A stretch of 55,649 bases of DNA from Myxococcales bacterium. Lineage in GTDB: Bacteria; Myxococcota_A; Polyangia; Polyangiales; Houyiibacteriaceae. The DNA is taken from positions 1-55,649 of the forward strand of contig JAOTXX010000020.1 in the NCBI GenBank assembly GCA_029862185.1. Reading direction: 5' to 3'. The notes beneath the pieces were generated by a model. The model searched no databases, had not been told where the DNA came from, and was given only the letters and a program-made list of their open reading frames with translations. The position numbers and the translations under genes are program-made. Below are positions 9,369 to 20,275 of this stretch, piece by piece (the stretch's first letter is position 1; the number at the start of each line of letters is the position of its first letter).

Positions 9369-9788
9369 ATGCGGTGGTTCATCGGTTTTTCATTCATGTG
9401 CACGTGCGTCCTGGCGCTCTCCTGCAAAGACGGTGGCAGCGGCAGCGGTGCGGGCGGCATTGGGGGCGACGCAGGCATCGGGGGCCGCGGTTCGGGCGGA
9501 GCGGGCGGCGTCGACGCTGGCATGGGCGATGGAGGCAACGGCGGCCTCGGTGGTAGCGTTGGAATCGAGTGCGAGCCAGGGTTGATCCGTGATTGCTACG
9601 GCGGCCCGCCCGGCACCGCGAACGTCGGAGCCTGCATGGTCGGCTCCGAGCAATGCAACGATGACGGAGGCGATTGGGGTGCGTGCGTGGGAGAAGTCCT
9701 GCCCTCCATGGAGCTGCCCACGCCTCAAGGAGAAACGCCGGTCGACGAAGATTGCGACGGCATGACCGACGAGCCGTCCGAGCTTTGA
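9369..9788 (+). CDS. Small lipoprotein with MopE-like Cys/Asp motif
   Basis: A 139-residue lipoprotein. The signal ends in VLALSC, followed by about 45 residues of Gly-rich linker. The C-terminal part has ECEPGLIRDCYGGPPGT, then GACMVGSEQC, WGACVGEVLP and DEDCDGMTDE. This is the pattern of the putative metal-binding (MopE-like) motif found in many myxobacterial secreted proteins, usually as part of longer chains. The final Asp/Glu-rich segment could bind calcium or copper. It is probably surface-anchored; no partner is obvious. Confidence 0.75.
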   Translation: MRWFIGFSFMCTCVLALSCKDGGSGSGAGGIGGDAGIGGRGSGGAGGVDAGMGDGGNGGLGGSVGIECEPGLIRDCYGGPPGTANVGACMVGSEQCNDDGGDWGACVGEVLPSMELPTPQGETPVDEDCDGMTDEPSEL

Positions 9789-9795
9789 TCGAGGT

Positions 9796-10071
9796 CTAGA
9801 TGCCCAAGTTGGCGAGGCTCTCGGAGACGCTCCTCAGGATGTCTGCGAACTTGGGATAAGAGGTTTCGAAGTCTTCGATGAGCGCGGTGACCCGTTTGCT
9901 CAAAGGCCCGCCCTCGCCGGGCTTGTTCCCGGGGTCGTCCTGCCCGAGGGCGTCCTCGATTTCCCGGACGGCTTGTAGCAGGGCCTCGCGGTCCTCCGGC
10001 TCGATTTCCGCACCGGCCTCGAGCTCCCGATGAAGGGCGACCAAGGCGCGGTTCAACTGCTGGCGTGGCAT
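9796..10071 (-). CDS. DUF4404 family protein
   Basis: A 91-residue soluble, mostly helical protein. The N-terminal MPRQQLNRALVALHRELE helix and the C-terminal segment ending in SVSESLANLGI match the DUF4404 family, whose function is unknown. The ATG at 10071 is preferred because the upstream in-frame extension to 10140 does not look like protein. It is divergent from the thioesterase gene and converges with the small lipoprotein gene. Confidence 0.7.
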   Translation of the reverse strand: MPRQQLNRALVALHRELEAGAEIEPEDREALLQAVREIEDALGQDDPGNKPGEGGPLSKRVTALIEDFETSYPKFADILRSVSESLANLGI

Positions 10072-10214
10072 ACCCACGATACTGCCCGCTTCTGTCCTAC
10101 AGGGGAAGAGGTCTTTCGGGCGGAGGGCACGATCTCCCAACCCTGGCCGGCTGATGTGTGCGCGCGTCTACAAGCGGTTGGAGCTGCGGCATGACCTGAT
10201 GCTAGCGTCTCCCT

Positions 10215-10640
10215 ATGGATAGCTACCCGGTGCAGCTAGAGATCCCCGTCGCCTGGGGCGACATGGACGCCTTCGGTCATGTGAACAACACCGTCTACCT
10301 GCGCTGGTTCGAGTCGGCGCGGATTGCGTTCTTCGAACGGATCGATATCGACGCGACTCGGCCGGAAAAGGTCGGGCCCATCTTGGCGTCGACGACCTGT
10401 GACTATCTCACGCCGGTCGCGTATCCGGCCACTGTCGTCGTCGGCGCCCGCGCGCAACGCGTCGGCAACACCAGTTTCATGATAGAGCACTTGGCGACAA
10501 AAGACGGAGCTCCGGTCGCTCGCGGCAGTGCCGTGGTCGTGCTCATCGACTACGAGACTGGCGAGAAGGTCCGTGTACCCGATGAGATACGTAGGGCAAT
10601 CGACTCTCTCGGCGGCGGGCAGGCCAAAGAACCTCGCTGA
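10215..10640 (+). CDS. Acyl-CoA thioesterase, 4HBT hotdog fold
   Basis: A 141-residue single hotdog-fold thioesterase. The active-site region WGDMDAFGHVNNTVYLRWFE contains the conserved Asp and the HVNN segment of the YbgC/4-hydroxybenzoyl-CoA thioesterase family. It hydrolyses acyl-CoA thioesters in the cytoplasm; chain preference is not predictable. It is divergent from DUF4404 and converges with the peroxiredoxin gene. Confidence 0.88.
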   Translation: MDSYPVQLEIPVAWGDMDAFGHVNNTVYLRWFESARIAFFERIDIDATRPEKVGPILASTTCDYLTPVAYPATVVVGARAQRVGNTSFMIEHLATKDGAPVARGSAVVVLIDYETGEKVRVPDEIRRAIDSLGGGQAKEPR

Positions 10641-10663
10641 GAGAGCCGTTTGATCGCTGCGAG

Positions 10664-11302
10664 CTACTTGTTTGGCTGAGGGGTCATCCGGAGGTACGGC
10701 CGGAGCTCACGGTGACCCTTTGGGAACTTCTCGGCGATCTCCTTGGCGTCGGTGATCGACGGCACGATGACGACATCGTCTCCATCTTTCCAATTGGCTG
10801 GGGTTGCGACTTGGTAGCCATCGGTCAGCTGCAGGCCGTCGAGCACCCGCAGGACCTCGTCGAAATTGCGGCCGGTGGCGGGAGGATACGTGATGGTCGC
10901 ACGGATCTTCTTGTTTGGGTCGATGAAGAAGACCGAGCGAACGGTGAGCTTTGCATCGGCTTCCGGGTGAATCATTTCGTAGAGGGTGGCGACTTTCTGA
11001 TCGGGGTCAGCGACGATCGGAAAGTTCATCTTTACGTCCTGGGTATGTTCGATGTCTGCGATCCAGCCATGGTGAGACTCGAGGGAGTCGACGCTTATGG
11101 CTAACGTCTTTGCATTGCGCTTGGCAAATCGGTCTCGGAGCTTCGCAACGAGACCAAGCTCGGTCGTGCAGACCGGCGTGAAGTCTGCAGGATGCGAAAA
11201 GAAGATGACCCAACTGTCGCCGGACCAGTCGTGAAAACGAATGGTCCCTTCGGTGGTCTCGGCTTCGAAATCAGGTGCCGTGGTTCCTAGCTTTAGGCTC
11301 AT
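10664..11302 (-). CDS. 1-Cys peroxiredoxin (Prx6 family)
   Basis: A 212-residue peroxiredoxin with the peroxidatic site PADFTPVCTTE; the reactive residue is Cys45. The length and the C-terminal extension (PATGRNFDEVLRVLDGLQ) are those of the Prx6/LsfA group, which reduce hydrogen peroxide and organic hydroperoxides with a single Cys. AGGAGC before the ATG at 11302 supports this start; the upstream extension in frame is not coding. It lies downstream of the ECF42 sigma gene on the same strand, with a 130-base gap, so an oxidative-stress link is possible. Confidence 0.93.
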   Translation of the reverse strand: MSLKLGTTAPDFEAETTEGTIRFHDWSGDSWVIFFSHPADFTPVCTTELGLVAKLRDRFAKRNAKTLAISVDSLESHHGWIADIEHTQDVKMNFPIVADPDQKVATLYEMIHPEADAKLTVRSVFFIDPNKKIRATITYPPATGRNFDEVLRVLDGLQLTDGYQVATPANWKDGDDVVIVPSITDAKEIAEKFPKGHRELRPYLRMTPQPNK

Positions 11303-11432
11303 TGGCTTGCTCCTTTTTTTCCGGCAGCCATGCGGCTGCGACGGCGGGGTGCTCCCCGTCATCCTGGATCGATAGGGCACGGCGCGCTGGTCCAAAAGGG
11401 GCCGCCGCGAGGTTTATCTGGGTTTGCCGCGC

Positions 11433-12686
11433 TCAGCGGGCCCGCGGAATCGCCGTGCCACGCACTTCACGAAGCCGACCTTCGAGGAAACGGCGCTCGG
11501 GGTCGTTGGTCGCGAGCTCGATGGCCCGCTGGTAGGCGTCCTCGGCTTCCGGACCACGCCCTAGGGTCCGGAAGAAATCGGCGCGTGCGGCGTGGAACGG
11601 GCCATATCCATCGAGGTCATCGGCCAGCGGACCCAGCAAGCGGAGCCCTTCTTCCGCGCCGTACGCCATCGAGACGGCGACGGCATGATTGAGTGCGACG
11701 ACCGGCGTGGGCCGCGTCTGAAGCAGCTCGTCGTAGAGTCGCGCGATTTGATTCCAATTGGTGTCCTTGGCCTCGACAGCCCGGGCGTGCTCGGCCGCAA
11801 TCGCGGCCTGAATGCGATAGGCACCGCCTGGTGAAAGTTGCCCCGTCTCGTTGCACAGCCTTAGACCCTCCTCGATCTGCGCTCGGTTCCAGAGCGTTCG
11901 ATCTTGATCGCGGAGAAGCACCAAGTCGCCTCGAGCGTCGCTTCTGGCGTGACGCCTCGAATCCTGTAGTAGCATCAAGGAGAGCAGACCACGAGCTTCA
12001 GCCTCCTCGGGCATCAGCTCCGACAAGACGCGCGCGATGTGGATTGCATGCGCACAGAGCTCCTGACGCACGACCTGCTCACCGCTCGAGGCGCTATAGC
12101 CTTCGTTGAACAGCAGGTACAGGACCAGCAGGACCGCGTCGAGGCGCTCGGGCATTTCGCTCCGAGCGGGCACTCGATACGGAATGCCGGCTTCCCGAAT
12201 CTTTCGTTTCGCGCGAACGAGGCGCTGGGCCATCGTCTGCTCGCTCACCAAGAAAGCGCGGGCGATCTCAATCGTCGGAAGCCCAGCCACCGTGCGCAGG
12301 GTCAAGGCCAGCTGCGCCTCCTGGTTGAGCGCCGGATGACAACAGGTGAAAATCAGCCGAAGCATGTCGTAGGGGATGGGCGTCCACTCTTCTTTGCCGC
12401 CGGGCAGGTCCGCCGTATGACCGAGCTCGCTCGACTTCGCCCGCGCGCGTTGATCCCGGCGCATCGAGTCGATTGCTTTGTGTCGCGCGGTTTGAAGGAG
12501 CCAGGCGCCGGGAGTATTCGGGATTCCTGCTCTCGGCCACTGCATCATGGCCGCAACCACCGCGTCGTGCAGCGCTTCTTCCGCCAGGTCGAAGTCGCCT
12601 CCACAGGTTCGAATCAGCGACGAAAGAATCCGTGCTCGCTCCGCCTTGAGAACGACGTGCAGTAGCTCGTGAGCAGAGGTTGACAC
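11433..12686 (-). CDS. ECF42-type RNA polymerase sigma factor with C-terminal TPR-like domain
   Basis: A 417-residue ECF sigma factor. Region 2 (about 10-75, AWLLQTARHKAIDSMRRD) and region 4 (about 110-165, GLPTIEIARAFLVSEQTMAQ) are followed by a ~240-residue helical extension (DUF6596/TPR-like). This extension and the DGPF-domain gene immediately upstream define the ECF42 group, which lacks a classical anti-sigma factor. The GTG start at 12686 has GGAG upstream. The gene follows the DGPF gene by 23 bases and is probably co-transcribed. Matched promoters in front of the DGPF and VOC genes suggest autoregulation and at least one extra target. The inducing signal for this group is unclear. Confidence 0.93.
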   Translation of the reverse strand: MSTSAHELLHVVLKAERARILSSLIRTCGGDFDLAEEALHDAVVAAMMQWPRAGIPNTPGAWLLQTARHKAIDSMRRDQRARAKSSELGHTADLPGGKEEWTPIPYDMLRLIFTCCHPALNQEAQLALTLRTVAGLPTIEIARAFLVSEQTMAQRLVRAKRKIREAGIPYRVPARSEMPERLDAVLLVLYLLFNEGYSASSGEQVVRQELCAHAIHIARVLSELMPEEAEARGLLSLMLLQDSRRHARSDARGDLVLLRDQDRTLWNRAQIEEGLRLCNETGQLSPGGAYRIQAAIAAEHARAVEAKDTNWNQIARLYDELLQTRPTPVVALNHAVAVSMAYGAEEGLRLLGPLADDLDGYGPFHAARADFFRTLGRGPEAEDAYQRAIELATNDPERRFLEGRLREVRGTAIPRAR

Positions 12687-12709
12687 GCGCGCGGCTCTCC
12701 GATTCTAAG

Positions 12710-13060
12710 TCACTCGTAGTGCCAGATCGGACGGACCTCGATGGTCCCGAAACGTGCAGATGGGATGCGTGCCGCGAGCGAGATTGCCTCGTCCAGATCT
12801 TCGGCGCTCACGAGGTAGAACCCCCCGAGTTGTTCCTTGGTTTCGGCGAACGGGCCGTCGGTGGTGATGGTTTTCCCTTCGCGGACGCGGACCGATGTCG
12901 CTGTGCTCGTGGGTTGCAGCGCATCGCCGGCGACGAATTGACCGCCGTCCCGAACCGACGCCGTGAAGGCGCCGTATTCCTGGAAAACCTGGTTGCGGGT
13001 CTTCTCGTCGCGAGCGTGAAGCGCCTTTTCGTCCTCGTAGATCAGCAGCAGATAGTTCAT
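12710..13060 (-). CDS. YCII-related DGPF-domain protein (ECF42 partner)
   Basis: A 116-residue protein beginning MNYLLLIYEDE and carrying the signature TTDGPFAETKEQLGGFY, the DGPF motif of YCII-related proteins. These almost always sit beside ECF42 sigma genes and are their direct targets. GGAGG lies upstream of the ATG at 13060. The predicted promoter at 13136-13162 on the same strand would drive this gene and the sigma gene together. Its biochemical role is unknown; the YCII fold suggests a small-molecule or enzymatic function. Confidence 0.92.
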   Translation of the reverse strand: MNYLLLIYEDEKALHARDEKTRNQVFQEYGAFTASVRDGGQFVAGDALQPTSTATSVRVREGKTITTDGPFAETKEQLGGFYLVSAEDLDEAISLAARIPSARFGTIEVRPIWHYE

Positions 13061-13135
13061 GGGGCTCCTCCGGGGTTGCGGTGTGGGGGGCTGGGCAACC
13101 CGGTGAACCCGAAATTGCCTGCCTTTTTTGGTTTA

Positions 13136-13162
13136 GTCGAGTGAGGCCGGCTGTTCTCGACA
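13136..13162 (-). promoter_or_regulatory. ECF42-type promoter for DGPF-sigma operon
   Basis: On the minus strand the sequence reads TGTCGA, 17 bases, then CGAC. The reported ECF42 promoter in Streptomyces has TGTCGA at -35 and a CGA/TC-type -10 (recalled from the literature). The element ends 75 bases before the DGPF start codon. Confidence 0.75.
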
Positions 13163-13189
13163 TGGTGCTGGAAAAAAATCGTCAGAGAG

Positions 13190-13216
13190 TGTCGAATTCC
13201 GGGCTCCCGGCTCGAC
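13190..13216 (+). promoter_or_regulatory. ECF42-type promoter for VOC gene
   Basis: On the plus strand the sequence reads TGTCGA, 17 bases, then CGAC, identical in both boxes and spacing to the minus-strand element at 13136-13162. Both have TCGACT at the -10. It lies 43 bases before the VOC start codon, making that gene a predicted ECF42 target. Confidence 0.75.
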
Positions 13217-13259
13217 TGGGGAATGACGGGGCCGTCGCCCCGCGACGAAAGGAGCCCTC

Positions 13260-14006
13260 ATGAGCTATGAACACGGAAGGTTTGTTTGGTTCGAGTTACA
13301 CACAAAGGACATCGACCGAGCCACGTCGTTTTATCCGGAGACCCTGCCTTGGCGAATCGAGCCCACGAAAATGCAGGCGGGGCCCGACTACTGGATGATT
13401 CAGGCGGGCGAAGCCGGCGTGGGCGGTGTCATGTCGTCGCAGGGTGACGTGCCGACGGCATGGGTGAGTTATGTCTCGGTCCCTGACGTCGATGCAGCGG
13501 CCAAGAAAGTCGTTGCCGCGGGCGGCACGACGCACATGGACGCGTTCGATGCGCCTGGCGTTGGCCGGATGCAGCCCGTCAGTGATGCGCAGGGCGGGAT
13601 GTTCTGCCTCTTCAAGGGGGAGACAGGTGATCCCCCGCGTGTCGACGGGCCGGGCTCGCTCCACTGGAACGAGCTTTGGACCCAGGACCCCGAAGCATCC
13701 CTCGCGTTCTATGAGAAGGTGCTCGGATACACCCACGAAGAGATGACCATGCCAAATGGGAAGTACTACATCTTCAAGGATGGAGACCAGATGCGCGCCG
13801 GCATGCTGCAAGCTCCGAGCTCCGACATCCCGACGATGTGGCTGCAGTACATCACCGTGGACGACTGCGATGCAACCCTTGCGCGCGCCAAGAAAAACGG
13901 CGCCACTGTCGTTGCGGAGCCGATGGACGCCGAACCCGGACGCTTCGCCATTCTGCGCGATCCGCTCGGCGGCATGATCGGCGTGATCAAACCGGCAAAC
14001 GCGTAG
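13260..14006 (+). CDS. Two-domain VOC (glyoxalase/bleomycin-resistance fold) protein
   Basis: A 248-residue protein made of two consecutive VOC modules: residues about 1-122 (FVWFELHTKDIDRATSFY...FCLFKGE) and 130-245 (LHWNELWTQDPEASLAFYEK...GMIGVIKPAN). VOC proteins are often metalloenzymes or binding proteins; the reaction here is unknown. AAGGAG precedes the ATG. It is divergent from the DGPF-sigma operon and has its own ECF42-type promoter, so it is probably part of that small regulon. Confidence 0.9.
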   Translation: MSYEHGRFVWFELHTKDIDRATSFYPETLPWRIEPTKMQAGPDYWMIQAGEAGVGGVMSSQGDVPTAWVSYVSVPDVDAAAKKVVAAGGTTHMDAFDAPGVGRMQPVSDAQGGMFCLFKGETGDPPRVDGPGSLHWNELWTQDPEASLAFYEKVLGYTHEEMTMPNGKYYIFKDGDQMRAGMLQAPSSDIPTMWLQYITVDDCDATLARAKKNGATVVAEPMDAEPGRFAILRDPLGGMIGVIKPANA

Positions 14007-14104
14007 CGCGGGACCCGAGGTTCTCGGGGGCGATCCCCGCTGGCCAGATCCTTCTGAGCCCGCTATATCCGCCGGAGTGAAACACGTTCCATTTTGGCGA
14101 CCGC

Positions 14105-15721
14105 GTGGCTGACTACGACTACATCGTGGTGGGATCGGGGTCTGCGGGGGCGATCGTCGCTGCCCGCCTCGCGGAGGATCCCAAGGTCAGCGTCCTGCTG
14201 CTCGAAGCCGGGGGGAGTGACCGGACGACGTTCGTCCGCAAACCCGGCATGATCAGCCTGGTTCAGCAGGTCAAGCAGCTCAAAGAGAAGTTGGACTGGG
14301 GCTTCGAAACGGCGCCACAGGTGCATCTCAACGACCGGCGCATCACCTACACACGCGGAAAGGTCGTCGGGGGTTCGAGCTCGGTCAACGGGATGATCTA
14401 CCTCCGCGGTAATAGGGAGAACTACGACGATTGGGCCGCCCGCGGCTGCGACGGCTGGAACTTCGACGAGGTGCTGCGGTTCTACAAGAAGCTCGAAGAC
14501 CACCAAGACGGCGAGACGGAGTATCACGGTGCCGGGGGCCCGATTCGGATCAGCCGGCACCCGGCGGATGAGCTCAGCCCTGTCTCCAATGCATTCCTGA
14601 AGGCGGTGTCCTCGGTCTGCGACGTTCCCATTCTCGATGACTTCAACGCGGAGAATCAGAACTGCGCGGGCATCTTGCAGATGTCCTGCCGCGATGGTGT
14701 TCGCAGCGGAACGGGTGAAGCCTACGTTCAGCCGAGCCTCTCGCGCCCCAATTTCCACTTGGAAATGCGCGCCCTCGTTCAACGCGTCCTCATCGAGAAC
14801 GGACGCGCTGTGGGGGTGGAATACGAGCAGTCCGGCAGGCGGGTCGTCAACCGTGCGAACCGCGAGGTGATCCTATCCGGAGGCACGATCGGCTCACCGC
14901 AGTTGCTCATGCTTTCGGGACTGGGGCCGGCAGACCATCTTCGCGAGCACGGCATCGAGGTGAAGCAGGACCTGCCCGGCGTGGGCCAGAACCTGCACGA
15001 CCATCTTTTGGTGCCTCTGGTCTTCCGGGCGCGCACCAGCCTGCACCGCGGCACAGCGGCGCATTTTTTTGGCGGCATGATCAGGGAGTACACGCTCGGA
15101 AACAGCTGGTTCGGGAGAACCGTCTTCGAGGCCTGCGCGTTCATCAAGAGCCACCCGGCTGCGCCGATTCCTGACCTGCAGCTCCATACGCTTCCCTGGG
15201 GGTATCCGGATCCAAATCAGGACGGTCCGGAGCGTGCATACGTCGATACCGGACACTGCTTGTCGGTGCTCCCGACGCTTCTCTATCCGAAAAGCCGAGG
15301 CGAAGTGCGACTGACCTCGACCGATGCAGCCGATGCGCCGCACATCGATCCGGCATACCTCAAAGAGCCCGAGGACATGCAGTTCTTCCTCCGCGCCATT
15401 CGCAAGTGCCGTGAGATTTGCAGCCATCCGGAGATGGCCGAGCATCTCGCAGAAGAGCTCGCGCCGGGTGTCGAGCGGGCGAGCGACCCCGAGCTCGTCG
15501 AAGAGATCAAGCTGCGCGCGGGGACGGTGTACCACCCCGTAGGCACCTGCAAAATGGGCGTCGACGAGATGGCCGTCGTAGACCCGCGCCTACGTGTGCA
15601 TGGCATCGATGGGCTGCGAGTCGTCGATGCTTCGATCATGCCCAAGATCACTGGCAGCAACACGAATGCGCCCAGCATGATGATCGGCGAACGGGCCGCC
15701 GCCTTGATTCAACAAGGCTGA
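14105..15721 (+). CDS. GMC family FAD oxidoreductase
   Basis: A 538-residue glucose-methanol-choline oxidoreductase. The N-terminal Rossmann motif is YDYIVVGSGSAGA, and the second GMC signature is present (LSGGTIGSPQLLMLSGLGPA). The catalytic His477 lies in TVYHPVGTCKMG, and a GSNTN segment near residue 520 holds the usual second active-site residue. It oxidises an alcohol to an aldehyde or ketone with FAD. Sequence style is closest to choline or alcohol dehydrogenases of the BetA branch, but the substrate is not known. The start is GTG at 14105 with no clear ribosome site. Confidence 0.92.
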   Translation: MADYDYIVVGSGSAGAIVAARLAEDPKVSVLLLEAGGSDRTTFVRKPGMISLVQQVKQLKEKLDWGFETAPQVHLNDRRITYTRGKVVGGSSSVNGMIYLRGNRENYDDWAARGCDGWNFDEVLRFYKKLEDHQDGETEYHGAGGPIRISRHPADELSPVSNAFLKAVSSVCDVPILDDFNAENQNCAGILQMSCRDGVRSGTGEAYVQPSLSRPNFHLEMRALVQRVLIENGRAVGVEYEQSGRRVVNRANREVILSGGTIGSPQLLMLSGLGPADHLREHGIEVKQDLPGVGQNLHDHLLVPLVFRARTSLHRGTAAHFFGGMIREYTLGNSWFGRTVFEACAFIKSHPAAPIPDLQLHTLPWGYPDPNQDGPERAYVDTGHCLSVLPTLLYPKSRGEVRLTSTDAADAPHIDPAYLKEPEDMQFFLRAIRKCREICSHPEMAEHLAEELAPGVERASDPELVEEIKLRAGTVYHPVGTCKMGVDEMAVVDPRLRVHGIDGLRVVDASIMPKITGSNTNAPSMMIGERAAALIQQG

Positions 15722-15730
15722 ACCCGGGCC

Positions 15731-16099
15731 TCAAGCTCGCGCGAATAGAAGCAGCGCGAGTGCAATCATGGCGGGGAGACCCTGCAGGAACAGGATCGAC
15801 ATCTTCGCGGTGATCGCTCCGTACAGCCCTGCAAGAGCCACGCAACTGAGAACAAACACCTTCAAGGTGAACGCGGTATCTGGATTCGCGACCAAGAAGC
15901 TCAACACCAACCCTGCGGCCAAAAAGCCGTTGTAAAGGCCTTGGTTGGCCGCCAGGGTTTTCGACGTCTCGGCGTCCTCTTTCGAGAGGCCGAACGTCTT
16001 TCGACCCAGGGGCTTGGTCCATAAGAACATCTCGAGCACCATCGCCCAAACGTGGAAGACGATGACGTAGACGATGAGCGAGTGGATCAGGATGTTCAC
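15731..16099 (-). CDS. DUF1304 integral membrane protein
   Basis: A 122-residue protein with about four membrane helices. The segment VLEMFLWTKPLGRKTFGL followed by LAANQGLYNGFLAAG is diagnostic for DUF1304, a small inner-membrane family of unknown function. The GTG at 16099 gives the usual family length; an ATG at 16153 and the longer frame to 16285 would add non-conserved residues. It is divergent from the isocitrate dehydrogenase gene and converges with the GMC oxidoreductase gene. Confidence 0.8.
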   Translation of the reverse strand: MNILIHSLIVYVIVFHVWAMVLEMFLWTKPLGRKTFGLSKEDAETSKTLAANQGLYNGFLAAGLVLSFLVANPDTAFTLKVFVLSCVALAGLYGAITAKMSILFLQGLPAMIALALLLFARA

Positions 16100-16144
16100 G
16101 CGGGGCGAGCCTATCAGACCTTCGGACGCCGTTACCAGGGATGA

Positions 16145-18535
<2,391 letters not shown>

Positions 18536-18589
18536 TCAACCAGTGGAGCGGGACGTGACTCGCCGGTTTGCAGGGGTGAGACATCTGCC

Positions 18590-20275
18590 ATGAATTTCCG
18601 TCGTGCAGTCGAGGCAGCGAGACGCTGGGCGGACGAGCATCGTGAGCTGGTCATCATCTGCGTTGCCCTTCCGTTGAGCACGGCTGCCACTGCTTGGCAG
18701 AAGATCAAGAGCCTCGGAGCAGAGGAAAGTGCCCCGGAAGGGCACGATGCTCGTCTGGCTCGGGTGCAGGCGGAGGTGAAAAGGTATGCAGAGGCGCGCC
18801 GGCGGGGCGAGGTCTGGGCACAGAAGCCACTCCGCACCGACCGAAAGCCCGCCGCTTCGCTCAATACCCGCATGGCGGACAAGTCGGCGTCCCAGACCGT
18901 GCGAATGAGCGACCTCACGGCGATTTTGAATGTGGACGCAGAAAAGGGCATCGTCCGGCTCGAGCCCTTTGCGACGGTTGGCGACGTTGCGAAGCACCTC
19001 GACAAAATGGGGTTTCAGCTCGAGGCCACCATCGAGATGAAGGACGCCACGCTTGGCGGCTTAGTGATGGCGCTCGGGATGACCACGCACTCCCACGTCT
19101 GCGGGCTCGTGCATGACACCGTCACCGCGTACGAGATCGTCACCGCGAGCGGCAAACTCGTTCGCGCAACGGCAGACAACGAGCACGCCGATCTTTTTCG
19201 GGCGCTCCCCTGGAGTCACGGCACGCTGGGGCTGCTCGTTGCCCTCGAAATGCGGGTCATCCCTGCTGCCGCGCACGTTCGCATGGTCTACCGCCCATTC
19301 TATTCTCTGCCGGCCTATGCGGACGAGTATCAGCGATTGGTCCGCGAAGACGAGCCGCCCCACTTCGTCGAAACCATCATCTTTGGAAAAGACCGTGCGG
19401 TGATCATGGAAGGGCATCTCGCGCACGAAGACGAGGCGCGGGCGTCTAAGCTACCGATCAATCCGGTCAACCGGTACTACAAGCCACTCTTCTACAAGCA
19501 CGTCGAAAGCATGCTCGAGCTCGGCGAGGGCCAGCGCTACGAGGAGCTCGTACCGATGCAGGACTACCTCATGCGCCATGACCGAAGCATGTGCATGTGT
19601 CTGGCGCAGATTCTTCCAACCGCAAACGAGCCCTGGTTTCGCTACACGATGGGCTGGATGCTCCCGCCGAACACGACGTTCCTCAAGGGCACGAGGCCCG
19701 CGGCCGAGCGAGAGAACACGATTCGAAAGCAGGTCTGGCAGGAGTACGCCTTCCCTGCGGAGCACTTCGCCGAGATGGTCGCGCAGGTGCACGACGACTT
19801 CGAGATCTATCCCCTGCTCGCGTATCCCTGCAAAGTCATCGACAAGGGCGGCATGGTCCGGCTGCCCAGTAATCGCGGCATGCCGTACTCCGGCCGCGAC
19901 GAGAGCGCGGCGTTTCTCGACATCGGGGTTTATGGGTTTCCTCAGCGGGTCAAAGATGGCGACGAGCGGTACCCTGCGGTGACCAAGGTTCGAGCGCTCG
20001 AGCAAAAAGCGCGATCGCTCGGTGGCTTCCTGCACACCTATTGCGACGTCTTCAGCACCGAAGAAGAATTCGTGCAAATGTTCGACCACGGGCTCTGGCG
20101 TGAGATGCGCGAACGATACCAAGCGGACGGCGCCTTCCCGACGATTTACCAAAAAGTGAAACCCGAAATGGATCCGCTTCAGTTCCTCGCGCAAGAGGCG
20201 GCCTGGGAAGGCAGCTCAGCCGAGCAGCCAGGCGATGAGCAGGCCCAGGTAATTGCCGACGGCGTAGCCCACTAA
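18590..20275 (+). CDS. DHCR24-like delta-24 sterol reductase (FAD-binding)
   Basis: A 561-residue FAD-binding (PCMH/VAO-type) protein. It begins with a hydrophobic segment (ELVIICVALPLSTAATAW). Across the FAD domain and the C-terminal domain it follows eukaryotic DHCR24/seladin/DWARF1: IVRLEPFATVGDV, ATLGGLVMALGMTTHSHVCG, PWSHGTLGLLVA, INPVNRYYKPLFYKHVES, FRYTMGWMLPP, HVYPL-type and AAFLDIGVYGFP segments. DHCR24 reduces the C24-C25 double bond of sterol side chains. The last ~20 codons overlap the 3' end of the opposite DUF819 gene and look non-conserved. A related bacterial FAD reductase with another isoprenoid substrate is the alternative. Confidence 0.85.
   Translation: MNFRRAVEAARRWADEHRELVIICVALPLSTAATAWQKIKSLGAEESAPEGHDARLARVQAEVKRYAEARRRGEVWAQKPLRTDRKPAASLNTRMADKSASQTVRMSDLTAILNVDAEKGIVRLEPFATVGDVAKHLDKMGFQLEATIEMKDATLGGLVMALGMTTHSHVCGLVHDTVTAYEIVTASGKLVRATADNEHADLFRALPWSHGTLGLLVALEMRVIPAAAHVRMVYRPFYSLPAYADEYQRLVREDEPPHFVETIIFGKDRAVIMEGHLAHEDEARASKLPINPVNRYYKPLFYKHVESMLELGEGQRYEELVPMQDYLMRHDRSMCMCLAQILPTANEPWFRYTMGWMLPPNTTFLKGTRPAAERENTIRKQVWQEYAFPAEHFAEMVAQVHDDFEIYPLLAYPCKVIDKGGMVRLPSNRGMPYSGRDESAAFLDIGVYGFPQRVKDGDERYPAVTKVRALEQKARSLGGFLHTYCDVFSTEEEFVQMFDHGLWREMRERYQADGAFPTIYQKVKPEMDPLQFLAQEAAWEGSSAEQPGDEQAQVIADGVAH

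Noticed and set aside
14014-14028. CCCGAG-gtt-CTCGGG hairpin after the VOC gene
   Set aside because: The stem is short and no T-run follows, so a terminator call is not supported.
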